Shown: in pieces, positions 36,129-47,783 of the stretch
How the letters are laid out: each line of letters starts with the position of its first letter
Numbering within the stretch: position 1 is the first letter of the stretch
Assembly: GCA_025201765.1 (NCBI GenBank)
Contig: MU623410.1
Location: 1-64,000 of the forward strand
Source of the DNA: Daldinia sp. FL1419
Lineage: Eukaryota; Ascomycota; Sordariomycetes; Xylariales; Hypoxylaceae
DNA length: 64,000 nt
Direction: 5' to 3'
Position numbers and translations under genes: made by a program
The notes under the pieces: model-generated
Database searches by the model: none
What the model was told of the DNA's origin: nothing
The model's input: the letters and a program-made list of their open reading frames with translations, nothing else

Positions 36129-39100
36129 CTACGCGCGCAGAAGAATAGACCCACGATGGTCCAAAGGAACCGCTTGAAGATTTAGGTAGATTGTGTGTAA
36201 CAGCTTGCCTCTCCACAACTTATCAGGACCGATGCGACGTTGGGGGAGGTAGCCATTTAGCACGGAGCTCTCCAGCGTGGTGTTCTTGGGTTAACCAATA
36301 GGAGATTTAATACATACCAGACCAGGGGGACTAGGTTCGGTAGTTTGAGATAGACGGTAGCATTGCCTGACAAAACGAGGATGGAGAGAATGCTACAGGA
36401 CTTACCGTGCGAAATCGTAACAGGCCACTTGTTTACGTACTTGGGTAGGCAGTGTCCTGCTGCCCAGTTGTATGTTAAAATTGTCTCGGATAAATTGTTT
36501 CCATTGTATTTACATTGTCGGATGCGCAATAACTAGTTTCCATTTATAAGATTTGGGTGGGTGGTCTGAGGACCCGTGTAGGCTCCTACTGATGACGATC
36601 CCCCACCTGAATCAAAATATGGTCACGGACATTAGCTCGATATAATTAATACACGCAGGTTTTTCGGTGGAGTGAACGCCCTAGTGCTGTTACCTCATCA
36701 TAAGCATCATTGATATCGTGATATGTGGTATGTCAAACACCTCAACCGTCGTGAAGATTTTACTTGAACAACGTTACGATATTCACGATAGGGCAAATTA
36801 CCTACACTTAAACTGACTAACTAGGCCTGAGAAAACTTACCAGAATATTCTTGACAGCTTCTAGCTAGGTATTCTCGGAGCTATAGACGGCCTAATATAA
36901 TTATTTCGGAGGTTAGTTGGCAAGCTGCGGGCTCTACTGTCGAAGGAGATGGAGCCATCACGTTTAAGCAACCGCACTATCACCATCGGAGAAAAAAATC
37001 CACCAGGAGCTTACTTCTAGCGGCATTAAAAACTAGTTTTTGAAAGAGTCTAGGTTAGCCAACAATGCGTATTAGCTGAGTTTGACTATTTGTACCTCTT
37101 CAATGCAACCCCTTTAATTCCGGTGTATCCACTAGAGTTCCTAACAGATATGTTCTTGATTCCCGCGTGCCTAGCGAATCGTATTAGTATGATACTGTCT
37201 TGACACCTTTTTTCCCCTAGGACCCCATTACTCTTCAGACTTCGGGACGGTAGGATGCCCGGTTCTTGGCGTGAGCCGGAGGTTTAAATGCCTCGAGTCC
37301 CGACTGCCGGTAGCTCCGGCCGCATGACTAGGTACGTTTCATAATGCTACCATATATCGTATGTTGAGTGGAATCGCGGTGGATAGGAATGTTGACATTG
37401 GCCAAGGTAGCACGACCTTCAGAGCCGCGGCCGCGACCTCCCCATTATCTCGTTGCACCGCAGACTTGTAGACCGTGTACTCGACCGCCCTACATTGGCG
37501 GGCTGACATTGCCAGTGTGGGATAGGCCCGTTGTTGTTTGGCCTTCTGACTTATTATTGTCTTGGCAAGCTGGTAGAGAGGACCTTTTTGTGAACACTAA
37601 AACGACAAATCTAGAGAGCCGGTAAGAAACCCTAGCTAACCGTACGCATTTTACTCAAAAATTCGATCTCGCCAAAGCCCCTTCAATGTAGGATAGGTCT
37701 AGCACTGGAGCCCCGCTGTCGCTCGCAAACCTCCACTACTAAGTATCAGCTCGAGTAATTAAAAGCCCCACGGGTCTGGCTTAGTATAGGCGTAGTGTAT
37801 GTCTTCGGTCCCTTCCCCCATCCAATTGACAGTCCCAGATAAAAAATTCAGCCGCACACCACTACCCCTAACTTGTCCTCATCCCCGCGATCTCGTCTCG
37901 CCTGTTCGCTAATCGGTTACCTTACCTGTGTCTACCTGCTTCTAGCGTTATGCTAAACCAATACAACTGCACAATCTCGCCTCGCTAACAAAATACGAGC
38001 CCCAGGCTAGCTAGGACATGATAGGTTTAGACGGGAGAGTGCATCTGGGAATGTAAGCATCTTAGTCAATGCTAACCGACAACCTCTAGTCTCTAGTCTA
38101 CGAGCTGTTTCATGTTATTCTTAGAAACGGTTTCTATCATTTGGAACGCGGCTTTTTAGCCTATCATTTTCACGTTGGAAACTCAGACATCTGAGACTAA
38201 TAACTAAATGAGCTACAGTTGTTGCTCCTGGAACTAGGTGGGCTTCTTAACCCATACGGTCAGAATTTGTTAGCCGATATTGGTATTGGCATTGGCAATT
38301 TTATGAGCTGAAAGCATTGCAATAGACGCGGGTAGATTGTGGGACTACCGTGTAAAATAACCACTTCCATAACTTGCTTTAACCTGTTATTTCCACTCCT
38401 GGACCTTTCTCAACGGGAACCCGGTTACAATTTAGAAACCTTATCATAGAAACCCCATACGTGCGCGCGCAGCGGACCGTCGAGAGGGTCCTAGTCTGAT
38501 CTCAAGAACACGGATCGCCAAAGCGTCGAACCACTTCAATAACCAATAACCAAGGACTCTGTCCGTGGTCTTGGTCAGATTTAGGGACTACGCCAAGAGT
38601 CGAATATCTGAATGCATAGCCCTCTAACTCGCTCCATGTTCAGTATTGCTTTATATGTACTGGTTAGAGAGTTGGTGGACCGGTCCTATTTCCAAGTGGA
38701 GTTGAGTTGATGAAGAGGGCTTAACGGATGTGGCTTAACACTACGAAGCTGTTACCTTATTTGTTCCGAATTCCCGCTAATTACCAGCAGCGGGAATGAT
38801 CAAGTAAGCTTGTACATACGTATCTAACCTACTTGGACGTATGCCTATGTCACTACTGCTGCATAGCTGCAACTGTCCCTGTAACTGGGTAACTTAGCCT
38901 ATCCAAACCGTTGTACTGCAGATGCAAGGGCAGTGAATCCACGCTATTTTAGATGCATGCCAACAAGGGGGTACCCATGGATTACCGGCAGGGGGTCTTT
39001 CCCTGGGCTCTTCCCGGACTCTTCTTCGGCTTACATGTCATAACTCCACACTGTCCGCCAATACGCCAGGGGATTTCCCCAAAAGAGAATTGTAATCTTT

Positions 39101-39418
39101 TCAATCTCAAAATGGTATTCTTCTGTAAGCTGACATATCGGCACCGGCCTTTCAGCAGCCCAAGTTTCATGGCTATCTCCGTTCACGTAGATCAAGATGA
39201 CTCTTATCGTCGTAATACACAACTCCGTACGAGGAACTATAATTAAAAATAAGGCAGGCTGGACGAGCCTATGCGCCAAGATCCCCTGATCAAATAAATA
39301 CATGAACAGAGAAGGACGATCGTATTCCTATTAGAGTCGACCCTGCATTACCATCATGGCTTCTTTTAATTGTTGTTATTTGAGCTGCCCCGACGTCATG
39401 ATCTATGAGCTCGTATGT
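36129..39418. other. Gene-poor region, with one weak spliced candidate
   Basis: About 3.3 kb. At 36129-36543 (minus) splice signals can be joined in phase into a small protein of doubtful reality (see findings). Otherwise no supported gene. Frames at 37368-37625 and 38953-39303 have no motif. Confidence 0.4.
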
Positions 39419-40012
39419 TTACAGCCGAAAAGCAATAAAAAATTCATGAATACGTAGAGCCAGACCACTTCTAAACCGGGGGCCGGAGTTTGCGACGTGT
39501 TTTGCCCTTGCAGTAGATCCATTGATCCACGTGTTCGCCCGCAATACCGTTTTCGCAACCGAAATCTGGAAAACGTCACCGTCGTCACCATCGTCGTCAT
39601 CCGCATTGGGTTTTAGCTCCCGTCTATAAAATGAAACAAATTTTCCCTTCTCCAGCATCGTAACATCGGCCGAAATAGCGTCAGATATACAAGGTTCTGT
39701 ATCTCTGTACGTACCTTGATCATAGCTGGATTTTCCCGTAGGAGCTTAGTCTGCTTTATGACTACCCATCTCGCGATGTAACACTGGAGCGGATGCAATT
39801 TACCAGGATAACGATTGTATGGACAGGGCTCATAACAGGGCTCACATACTAGGTACAATACTGTACCAACACGGTAGAGAGGCTAGATAGAGAAACTACT
39901 GCGACCATTCTATATGCAGGTAAGTATTGCAGTATGTGTGGCTACCTGGATTAGAAGGATGTTCATCAACTAAACCGTTTGCATTCGAATTCGGTTGAAA
40001 CATTTCTTCCAT
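39419..40012 (-). CDS. Putative small three-exon gene, Cys-rich and acidic, unknown function
   Basis: Inferred exons: complement(39419..39649, 39715..39860, 39946..40012), 147 aa. Joining is by good splice signals (donors GTAGCC and GTACGT; the second intron has CTGAC before the acceptor) and the phase is kept at both joins (phase 1, then 0). Exon 1 reads MEEMFQPNSNANGLVDEHP. Exon 2 has a cysteine group CEPCYEPCPYN followed by LQCY and a basic helix KQTKLLRENPAMIK. Exon 3 reads KGKFVSFYRRELKPN, then an Asp-rich run, then VFQISVAKTVLRANTWING. The balanced Lys/Glu/Asp content differs from translated noise nearby. No family recognised. The last exon could be spliced on to another, and upstream exons may exist. 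No single exon is long, so simple ORF scans would miss it. Confidence 0.42.
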
Positions 40013-42748
40013 CCTCGGGACATCTGAAACATTCCTAAACCAATTTCTCTACATAAGTACCTGGTAGTCTCGAAAAACTCGGTTATTTCGGTTTATCTCT
40101 GACATCATTTCCTCTATTCCGTATCCTGGGGACTGTATTTACGACTTAACTCGCCGAATTACACCGATGTTACTAACCCAGATTCGCGGATCCAGGTACC
40201 GTAAGACAACTTCCGAGTAGCGATCTAAGCGAGTCCTTCAATACCTTTCTCGCAACGATCTACCGACCCCAACTTTCTACCGGACGTTTTCTATGATAGT
40301 TCTGCAACACTACGTAGCACCTAACTAGTAGATGCCACGCTATCACCGATGTTGGTAGAGAAATGGCCGAAAGCCTGCCAATATGCACAAACTTATATTG
40401 TCGCGGCCGACATCCGTCGTACCGCCGTTAGTTCCGCTGGCGGCCGGAGAAATGCATATGCAGGCGCCTTATAATGAATAGTGTAGATGCAGCGAGTTAA
40501 GAAAGCCGTTGCGGAATCCTTTCGATGAGGGGTTACGGTAGTCCCCATGGTATTGGGAGCAGATTTATCCGTCGATCTGCGCCAAATATGGCGTTTATGT
40601 GGGTTCTCACCCCATAATATCGGATTTCGACACAAGGTGAGCGAGGCTGACGAGAAAGTCCAGACCGCGCCAGACTGATGTATAGTCTTGATATGGGCGG
40701 CGATTCTCGAAGCTCCGGCGACCCTCTGTGTAAGATTCTACTGCATGTATAGCTTAGGAAAAAGCCCACTGAGACGGGCGAGTTCATGCAGAGACGCATG
40801 AAGGATCAATCACGGGACGGGGTCTATATGTGCAGCTGGATAATATGAACCGGCCTGCTATCTCGGCGATCACGTAAATCTCTAACCCGTCCCATACGTG
40901 CGACAATACCGACGATAAGAGGAGCTTATATGTCGTAAGCATCCGTTATATATCAGGCCATTATTACCCAGGGTAACCCTGCACATATATCAAATGTCCT
41001 AAATTCTTCAAATTCCCTAGTATAAAAAAAACAAATCTAATCTCGGTCGCCACCGAGAGAACCGTTAACGTGTGAAAAAAAGAAGAAGCAAAGTTGAAGT
41101 AGTTAGACCAGAGGAAAAAATGATTGTATGTTTCAAATATAGGTAATAAGATGTAAGTACGTTTTTGGATACATCTTCTGTCGTAAGGGGGTGATGCATA
41201 GGTACATATTCTGCAGCTAGAGTGGGGGATTCCTTTTTCCGGGGAGAGGTTCCGAGACGGCGTCCGGGAAACCCCCCTTGGCTCCTTTTCCCTGAGGCCT
41301 TTCCAAGTTCGTCTGCCCTAGACTTTCAAGAGTGGGATTCTAAACCTTTCCAGCCCCTCAGAAATTCTTCACCGTTTTCGAAGACCACCAACCTAACTTA
41401 GTATTAGTCTCTTTCTTACGGAGTATAGCAGTCCTTGCAATAAGCCTCTTCCCCCTCTGGTACGCTTCTAACAGACTTGCGTACGCTCGCTACCGTCTCT
41501 CCCGTAATATCTTCCAATGCTTACAAGTCTTGTGATGTATCTCGATCCTTCGACCTTTCGTCGTTATTCAACTTCAAGTTACATATGCACCTACGTACAG
41601 ACCAGCTAATCGGAACTTTTTTTTTCTGGCGAAAGGGGGCAATATGATAGATGACAAGCCACTGATACCCATATACTCCTGCGCAGTAAATAACGTACTA
41701 CTGCAAGGTGAATCGCCTATCCCTTTTCTGTCACCTTCCACCGAGGCAATTTTCCATCCCATTTACCCCTTTCGTCGTGAAACGGTAATATCTTGCTAGG
41801 CTTCATGAGAGTCAAGACTTTCTCTCCACTCTGGTGCATTCGGAGAAATATCGCATACGCCTGCGCATGCCGCTGCATTTCAAACTACGGCAGGCCACTG
41901 TGGCGGAGGGGTTTCGCACAGAGAATTGGAAGCACCTTATAATCACAAGTCGATCACCACCAAATTCACACATGTACGGCGAGTTTCCCGCAGCCGAATA
42001 CCGATGCTGGGAAGGGATAATCAAGACATGTAATATGACTTTTTGGTTAATTTCAATCGAAATGGGGTTTATTTTTTTTTTCTTTTTGTTTCAATCACAA
42101 CGGTTTAGCACCATATTATAGTGAAGGGCTTTGCTAATGAATTGCGATTAGCAGCTCATAACGAGGCAAAGATCTGAAACCTCTGGCTACCTCTTTAACA
42201 CCTTTCTATTAAGAAAAAGGAATATGGAAGCGTGAGCGAAGCCGGACCACTTGCTTCCATACCACACTACCTACGTAGAAATGAAGAGAGAAAAAGGCAC
42301 ATGGGCCCCCGGTGAAGACCCGACGTTGGATTGCATATGCAGGTCCGAACGTATGTAGTCAGGGGAAAATGATATATCGTATCACCCTTTAAGACCTTCT
42401 CCCCACTCTGACACTCTGCCCAACATCGGGGGGGCGTCCAGAATCAGATGTAAAATGTGACAAAAACATTCGGGCTGCATTGCGCGATCAGAAGGAGGCT
42501 AGTCCAGTGACAGTGACGAAAAGACTTGCGCGCGTGGGCTTGGAGTCAAGTTAGACGCTGGTTCTACACAACGTGAAGCGAATGATAAGCTCTGTTACGC
42601 GGCAATACGAAGAGGGCTGCATATTCACTGCCGCTGCCGTTGGCGCCGTCGCTACCTCCTGTCTCATAGGCCACCTTCGTGCAGATGCGCACGCATGCGC
42701 GGGCTTCTTGGAGATCGGCTTGTTTAAACATCTGTTCGCCAGACTGAC

Positions 42749-42775
42749 CTGCTTAAGCTGCTTAAGCTGCTTAAG
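42749..42775. repeat. Tandem repeat CTGCTTAAG x3
   Basis: Three perfect direct copies of a nine-base unit in gene-poor DNA. Confidence 0.9.
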
Positions 42776-45700
42776 AGGACTGCTCGCAAGTTTGAGAGTG
42801 TTGCAAAATGTGTGGTTTCCGCGTTCTGAGTGCATATGACGATGCCCACCAAGAATAGGTAATAGCAGGTTTGATTTAAACCCCAAGGTCTACACCGCCC
42901 TTTCAAGTTACTAAGATTCAAATTCTGCAGGTCACGTCCGAATATGTATGTCAACACCCAGGGGTTCCCGCGAACAGACATCTCTAGGCGGTGGCGGGTA
43001 GACCTATGAAACAAATCTAGCTATCCACAGGAAAGTCTAGTGGTTTTTTGTGGTCGCTAAATGAGCTTTTTTGGAGCGAGTTTCTGATAGATCTCGAATA
43101 ATTCCATACGGCTAACTACCAGGACTTTACATATGGATTACCAGCCACCGAATCTGCTGTAGGAACTGGGGCAAACGGATGTGCTCGGACGTATCTGTCA
43201 GACGATCTAAACCGTTATCGTTTATTGGGATTTGAGTGCTTCTAGAATACCAATTGTTTAAGCTTCTAAACGTTTCTTTCTCGTTGTTACGTGAGGATCG
43301 CGTAGTGGGCAGGGAATTATGTTCGAACGCAAGGGAGAGTTGAATCGTAGCGAATGCAAAATTTTCTCTTCTACAGAACCCTAGGAAAGTCGTAAAGCCC
43401 GATTGTGAATTGTTCCTTGCTCTAAGTCGCCAACTGCCGATCAAAGGGAGCTATTTGGAGATCTGTTATCATCGTTTCTATGAGCTATTTAGATGTCGGT
43501 GAAGCCGCGTCCCAAATTGCTCACCAACTATGCTGGCTGACTTTGTAGAAAGCTATCAGATAAGCCCATCACGAAAGTATTCCCTTTTGAGAAGGTTCAC
43601 TTGTTATATTAACCCCCATAGGCAGGAGATAGCCGCTCCCTTTCGATAGTTTCCCGAGTATCATCCAGCCAAAATTTGAAAAACGAATCACCCAAGCAAG
43701 ATGCCCATAAGCCGCCCTATCTAGATATGGCTTTATGCGCCATGGTGCATCTCTATGAAAGCATCATAATTTTTAATATGTCCTTAAGATGATGCCTTGT
43801 GCCTTCCCGGCATGGAATGCTAATGTGTAGATAGGGGACTAAAATTCCTCCTTTTACCTCGATATAATCCTTCAGCGTTGTTTGCTCAGGCCTTCGACCA
43901 ATGGCCAGACACAAAGCCTAGACGAAGTGATACTACCAGACCATTCATTATGGCTTTATCGCATTGAAACGAGCTCTAAATCGGCACTGTCTAGTACGGG
44001 CTGTTATCATGTCAACGACAGCAGCAAGCCTCAAAAAGCATGAATACTATAAACTCACACTTGCTGAATTACTAACTACATCTAGTTACCTTTGCATCTC
44101 ACAACACGGCTTGCACCTTACATACGAGAGACTCAGTACAACCCTCCCTGGGATTATCAGCCTTCACTACACCATCAACGAGCCACCTTATTTCTCGGGC
44201 CCGACATCGTCCTATATTCCATTCACACGACCTGTTTTGACCGTACGTGCAAGCCACCGGTGAGATTCTTGTTTGGAATATCGTACCATAATCCGTGATC
44301 GATCCGACGACCAGACGTAAGACCATACGGGAAGACCAAATACCGAAACGTTGTGTTACCATCTAGATGCTGTGGGCAAGCCACATCACGGCAGACATCT
44401 CCGGTCCGTACAGAAAGCTCAAAAACATGCAGGGGATATCACATGCAAATATATTACACCTTGTCGGCTCGAGGATGCTGTGGGAGATAGAAAAATAAGC
44501 AATACCAATACTATAGTAATGGTGGACGGTTAGACATGAGGTGTGTACGTTATATTGCTTTGAGCTGATATACTACCCAACACCCGTTATGTGCAAGCCT
44601 CTGCTTCTGTAGGATATCCGCGATAGGGTATACTAATAGCTTTATACGGTTTTTATACGGAGGTATCGTGGGGGTATTATACAAGCAACGGCTACGAAGC
44701 GCAAATATGTCAGTATGCGTACTAGTAACATCTATTCAAATAGTAATATAGCCTGTAGTATTTTATATCTCTATCCTTTCTTCTACACTTGCAAGTATCG
44801 ACGTACGCTTTTAAATAGTATATGGCATCGTTAGTGGTTTTGACTGTCGCACAAACATAAATATCTCTCCAAGTAAAACAAATTAACGGATTTGATGCGT
44901 TATTTTTAGGGTTTCGAGCACACTCGATTAAGCTACAGTTGTGAAAATATATAGTGGATTAGAAAAGCGTGGTGCTTGTTATTTACAACACCATACAATT
45001 CAGCATGATTCCTAGAGTGTAACACAGTAACAACTTCAGTTCGAGCCAGGGAAGCCATATTTGTACGTATATTCCCTTTCTCCGGAACTTCGCCGGTATT
45101 AATGGGCAGTGCAAAACTATCTCCCTCTGCCCTTTGCTGAATCCCAACTCTCCCTTGTGGCCGGGTAAGCGGCGGAAACGCAAGGGACTGACGTTTATCT
45201 GGGAACTTATTTTTGAGTGGCCCCCTTATTTAGCCCGGGAGTCCGGTACTGGGGCCGTCACATCTAGAAACGTGGCAGCTCGGGGCCGAGCTTACTAGGA
45301 GGCCCTGTATCTGCGGCTAAGACTGTTGACGACATACCACGTCCAAGGACTCGGGATACGCGGTGCTAGATGGAACGGATTAAGCCGAGCTTCAAGCTTC
45401 CAAAGTATGGTACAGCCTAATCTAATATGGTAGGTCTCATTGAATAAGTGGATAGCTGGGACTTGAGCCGCCCTATTTCGTCAGGGTATTTAAAGGTTCT
45501 CGACGTAAATAACACTAGATACTAGTAGAAATTGCATCTTTTATGCGCATCCTAGGTCAAGTGGGCCTTTGCAAGGAAGAAAGCGGCCTAGTTGTGAAGA
45601 AGGATAGTAGTTAATACTCTAGGGATGATGGTAGACACACCGCCTATGTTAATTGGTGTTGCGTAGGGCAACGGTAATTCTCTGGGTCTAATCCTTGGTG

Positions 45701-46928
45701 TCCAGCAAAGCCACATGATATCCCATACGGACTTCATTTCGGGAAGAACGTTCTTCCAAGGGGAGTATTACGATTGTTGTGTTGGCATGTACTTCTAGAT
45801 AGACATCGTCGCGAAATGTGGTCCACTGTCGGAAAGACCGCTTTCCAGTTTGACCACTAGGCCGCCTTTACGTGTCAATATACCAGTTAGGAATGACCTG
45901 GTGATAGCCAGGTGTCAAATTTCGCACTGACCGTATGCCCAGCACCCTTGGATGCCCACGCTGAGCACTCGATGCTCGACACCCGTCCATACATTCTATG
46001 GTAAGCCTTGTACACCTTGCTCCCCCCCATTGGTCGAGAATTCACACCCGCCTAAGCGACCCAAGCACACTCCTGAAATGGTTTGATATCGCTTACATAT
46101 TATCTAGGAACGCTTCGTAAAATCTCCGCCAAGAGGGGCACTCGGAATAGGTAAGACGAAAGCTACTTTAGGTACACAACTAGTTGACCGGGGGCCCTTT
46201 TTCGACATGAGAAATCCCTATTAAGGTCGACAGATGAAATAGGGGATAAGTGGAACTTATGTAAGAGCTGAATATTATCATTTCAAACTCCCCTACGCCA
46301 CCGACAAATCTGGTAAATCATCCAGGGAGACGTTGAAAATAAATCCGCGGTGAACTTAGGAGTTACTCGCGCCATTACCCTCGCCCTTGATTCCTGGTAA
46401 TTAGCTGAGCTTGCTATGCCGGCTCGGTACATCATCCGCCCCTTATTTCCTGACGACTGTACGAAGTAATCACTTAGTCATGACATGTATACGAAGTATG
46501 CTGGTCTGAATCAAATTAGTCGTTTGCCGGCATGGGCTTTGCCGCGGGAAAGTAGGAGAAGCGAGAATGCCTATGGAGCAGTGACGACTGGTCTAATTAC
46601 CAACAGGTTCTATTCCGGGAAGTAATCTTCTTTCCAATGCTATAGAAGTAATAACAATACGATAAGGGGGGTATTATCGGCTATGGCGTCGACTGGTGGT
46701 TGGGACCCGATTTGTGTCATAATTTGATGTATTTAGTGACAAGATCGAACAAGCTCCATTATACTTATATCACGTATACTCTAGATGCCCTTGTAAGTAC
46801 GCGTTTGGAGGTGGGTAAAAGTCTGACATTATCGGATAGTAGATGAGGCAGAGAATTGTGTTTATGACGAGGGTATTGGTGTTCTTATTTTGTATTTTGA
46901 CTTTAGGCGAATAAGTTATCTGTTAACT

Positions 46929-46949
46929 ACCTACCTACCTAGGTACCTA
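46929..46949. repeat. ACCTACCTACCTAGGTACCTA repeat
   Basis: A CTAC run leading into a perfect TACCTAGGTA palindrome, about 800 bases beyond the 3' end of the subtilase-type gene. Confidence 0.75.
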
Positions 46950-47783
46950 ACTTGATATGTACCACTCTCGACGTTTATAAATGCTTGTGCCTTTTTATTC
47001 CTAACTGTCCAAAAACGAGGCATTGCCATGATCCTGTTGATATTTGTAGGGCTCCTCGCGCGGAAGTAGATAGGAGACCCCTAAAAACTTAAACAGATGC
47101 TGATTATTGACCATTAAATGTATCTCAACACGACAATATAGTATAGTATCAAATATATCTTGTATATTACTAGTAGGGGGGCGAATACACCTAAGCTTGA
47201 CGGGATTCAGATGGTGGCGTTGATTAACTGCAGCTGATATTCACTAATAGAGGTTCTTTGCCCCTATTTGATAGACACCTCGTCTAATGTGCAAAGGCAA
47301 CGAATCTTTCAATATAACAAGAAATGAACTCCTATAATTCCTAATTAAAGAAGAAATTTGGAAATATGAGCTATTTACTTGCATTTTAATGGATTGATTT
47401 GTCTCCGTGGCTCATATTATTGTTTAATTTGATGTTCTTATCAAGTGTTCGCTCTATAGGAGCCACAGGATCGAGTAGTTTAATCCGAACATCAAGACTA
47501 TCAGTTTTACTATTGTTCAACACTCGCGACCTTGGTCTTGAAGTGCCCGGCTCTTTTGCATGTTAGTTTTAATGGTATTAAATGCTAGGCCCTGTATACT
47601 GGTACTTCAAGTCCTATGTATACCTAGGTAGGTACTTATGGTGGTCTAATGTACGAAGAACTTTGCTTCTGAAAAGCTCCTACAAGGCCATGCTAACTAG
47701 CTCCGCGTGGCCCTTTCAAGGACCTAGTTTTCTTTAGACATAAAATCCGGGTTATCCTATCTACGCTATAGATAACCTCTTGG

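Larger units (their letters stand above)
40013..47783. other. Gene-poor region (right part of the desert)
   Basis: About 7.8 kb with no supported gene. The longest frames, around 42551-42886, 43127-43444 and 43964-44263, lie on both strands and show no motif. Tandem repeat at 42749; TACCTAGGTA-type repeats at 46929 and 47621. The last 100 bases are 3' flank of the subtilase-type gene. Confidence 0.45.

Noticed and set aside
40393..40800. Minus-strand stretches that read in part like protein (LHELARLSGLFPKLYMQ)
   Set aside because: Each is closed by stops without a usable splice pair, so no gene model could be built.
42551..43444. Overlapping frames on both strands of about 90-110 codons
   Set aside because: No motif, no splice support, and equal openness on both strands suggests chance.
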